Assembly: GCA_002405405.1 (NCBI GenBank)
Contig: DHLT01000280.1
Location: 1-6,189 of the forward strand
Direction of reading: 5' to 3'
Length of the DNA stretch: 6,189 bases
Source: Ignavibacteria bacterium UBA4661
GTDB taxonomy: Bacteria > Bacteroidota > Ignavibacteria > Kapaibacteriales > UBA4661
This document shows, piece by piece, positions 5,614 to 6,189 of this stretch; position 1 is the first letter of the stretch, and each line of letters begins with the position of its first letter. Below the pieces are notes generated by a model. That model worked only from the letters and a program-made list of their open reading frames with translations, was not told where the DNA came from and did not search any database. The position numbers were made by a program, and so were the translations under genes.

Positions 5614-6114
5614 TTACATCTGTGCCAATGTCTCAAGTGCAGAACCCTCCACGCGGCAGGTAATCCACTCTTTAAGTTGGCGTGCGCCGAGCGATTCGTA
5701 AAAATCAATCGCGGGTGTATTCCAATCCAATACTTGCCACTGGAAACGAGCGCAGTTTTTTTCTTTGGCAATGCGTGCACACTCTACCAAAAGAGCTTTG
5801 CCGATGCCCTTGCCACGCATAGAGGGCAGAACAAAAAGATCTTCAAGATACAAGCCCGGACGACCTTCCCATGTGGAATAATTGAAAAAATATAATGCAA
5901 ATCCCACGGGCTGAGAAGCTGAGGAAGTCTTTGGCGATTCCTGCCATTCAGCGATGATGCAATCAAACACTTTGTCAGCACTAAAACCATAGCGCAGAAT
6001 ATCATCGGTTGTAGCGTGCACAGCGTCCGGTTCACGTTCATATTCAGCCAACAGTTGAATAAAATCCAAAATTGTTTGCGCATCGGTGGGAGTAGCAGGA
6101 CGAAGTGTAAGCAT
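5614..6114 (-). CDS. GNAT-family N-acetyltransferase, diamine/spermidine acetyltransferase-like
   Basis: A 166-residue protein covering a whole GNAT domain. It transfers the acetyl group of acetyl-CoA to an amine. The block FALYFFNYSTWEGRPG, then LYLEDLFV, then RGKGIGKAL, is the signature of the SSAT-like (thialysine/diamine acetyltransferase) branch. Arg100-x-x-Gly103-x-Gly105 is the acetyl-CoA pyrophosphate loop. Glu91 corresponds to the polyamine-contacting Glu of human SSAT, and Tyr139 in WNTPAIDFYESLGA to its catalytic Tyr140. A nonconserved insert, PKTSSASQP, lies at about 61-69. The frame extends to an ATG at 6165, but ATG 6114 (MLTLRPAT) matches the usual family start; neither has a clear ribosome binding site. 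The substrate may be a polyamine, thialysine or another small amine. It lies upstream of the peptidase on the same strand, 116 bp apart, without obvious functional link. Confidence 0.9.
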   Translation of the reverse strand: MLTLRPATPTDAQTILDFIQLLAEYEREPDAVHATTDDILRYGFSADKVFDCIIAEWQESPKTSSASQPVGFALYFFNYSTWEGRPGLYLEDLFVLPSMRGKGIGKALLVECARIAKEKNCARFQWQVLDWNTPAIDFYESLGARQLKEWITCRVEGSALETLAQM

Positions 6115-6189
6115 AAACAAAGGGCAAGAGAGTGAAATTTTTACAAAAAACGCCGATACTTGCATAAGAGCAGAGGCATTCTATTGGAA

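Noticed and set aside
5034..5663. 209-residue plus-strand open frame
   Set aside because: It is antisense to the peptidase N-terminus and runs through the hairpins and the GNAT 3' end. The product is rich in Arg and Ser without domain features, typical of a shadow frame.
5289..5780. 163-residue minus-strand open frame overlapping the GNAT and peptidase genes
   Set aside because: It overlaps two well-supported genes in another frame and has no family resemblance.

Overview
The window reads as a piece of a bacterial chromosome of moderate base composition with short intergenic gaps. The organism cannot be named with confidence. Ribosome binding sites are mixed: clear GGAG-type sites precede two genes and none is recognisable before the others. 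The first gene has a TTTG / TAnnTTTG-like promoter layout of the kind described in Bacteroidota. A secreted S9 prolyl-oligopeptidase-type peptidase with WSPDG propeller repeats is present. Together these suggest the Bacteroidota/Chlorobiota (FCB) neighbourhood, as a low-confidence inference. No phage, CRISPR, transposase or RNA gene was seen.

Left part (1-1741, plus strand): a TetR/AcrR-family repressor gene (85-672) is followed by an NmrA-type NAD(P)-binding oxidoreductase gene (789-1682). Almost the same inverted repeat lies upstream of each (21-38 and 740-757, 15 of 18 bases identical). The simplest reading is that the regulator controls both itself and the oxidoreductase. A small terminator-like hairpin lies between the two genes, and a strong 12-bp hairpin closes the region against the convergent gene that follows.

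Middle part (1786-3418, minus strand): there are two membrane-protein genes, an unrecognised 171-residue protein with about three membrane segments and a 226-residue DUF2306-like protein with six or seven. Between them (2341-2381) lies a 41-bp near-copy, 39 of 41 bases, of the last codons and stop of the peptidase gene that ends at 3419. It is a relic of a duplicated or displaced peptidase gene, or of an insertion at that gene's 3' end. The 292-bp gap 3127-3418 holds no intact gene, only a short zinc-ribbon-like reading frame without a start codon.

Right part (3419-6114, minus strand): a diamine-acetyltransferase-like GNAT gene (5614-6114) precedes the S9 peptidase locus (3419-5497). The peptidase is complete in length, with signal peptide, propeller repeats and the Ser/Asp/His triad. 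However, it carries one in-frame TAA at codon 208 and is therefore split into two open frames in the same register. This looks like a very recent nonsense mutation or a sequence error. A compact double hairpin lies between the GNAT gene and the peptidase.

I see no convincing previously undescribed multi-gene system. The observations most worth checking are the paired TetR operators, the in-frame stop in the peptidase, and the direct repeat of the peptidase 3' end around the DUF2306-like gene.
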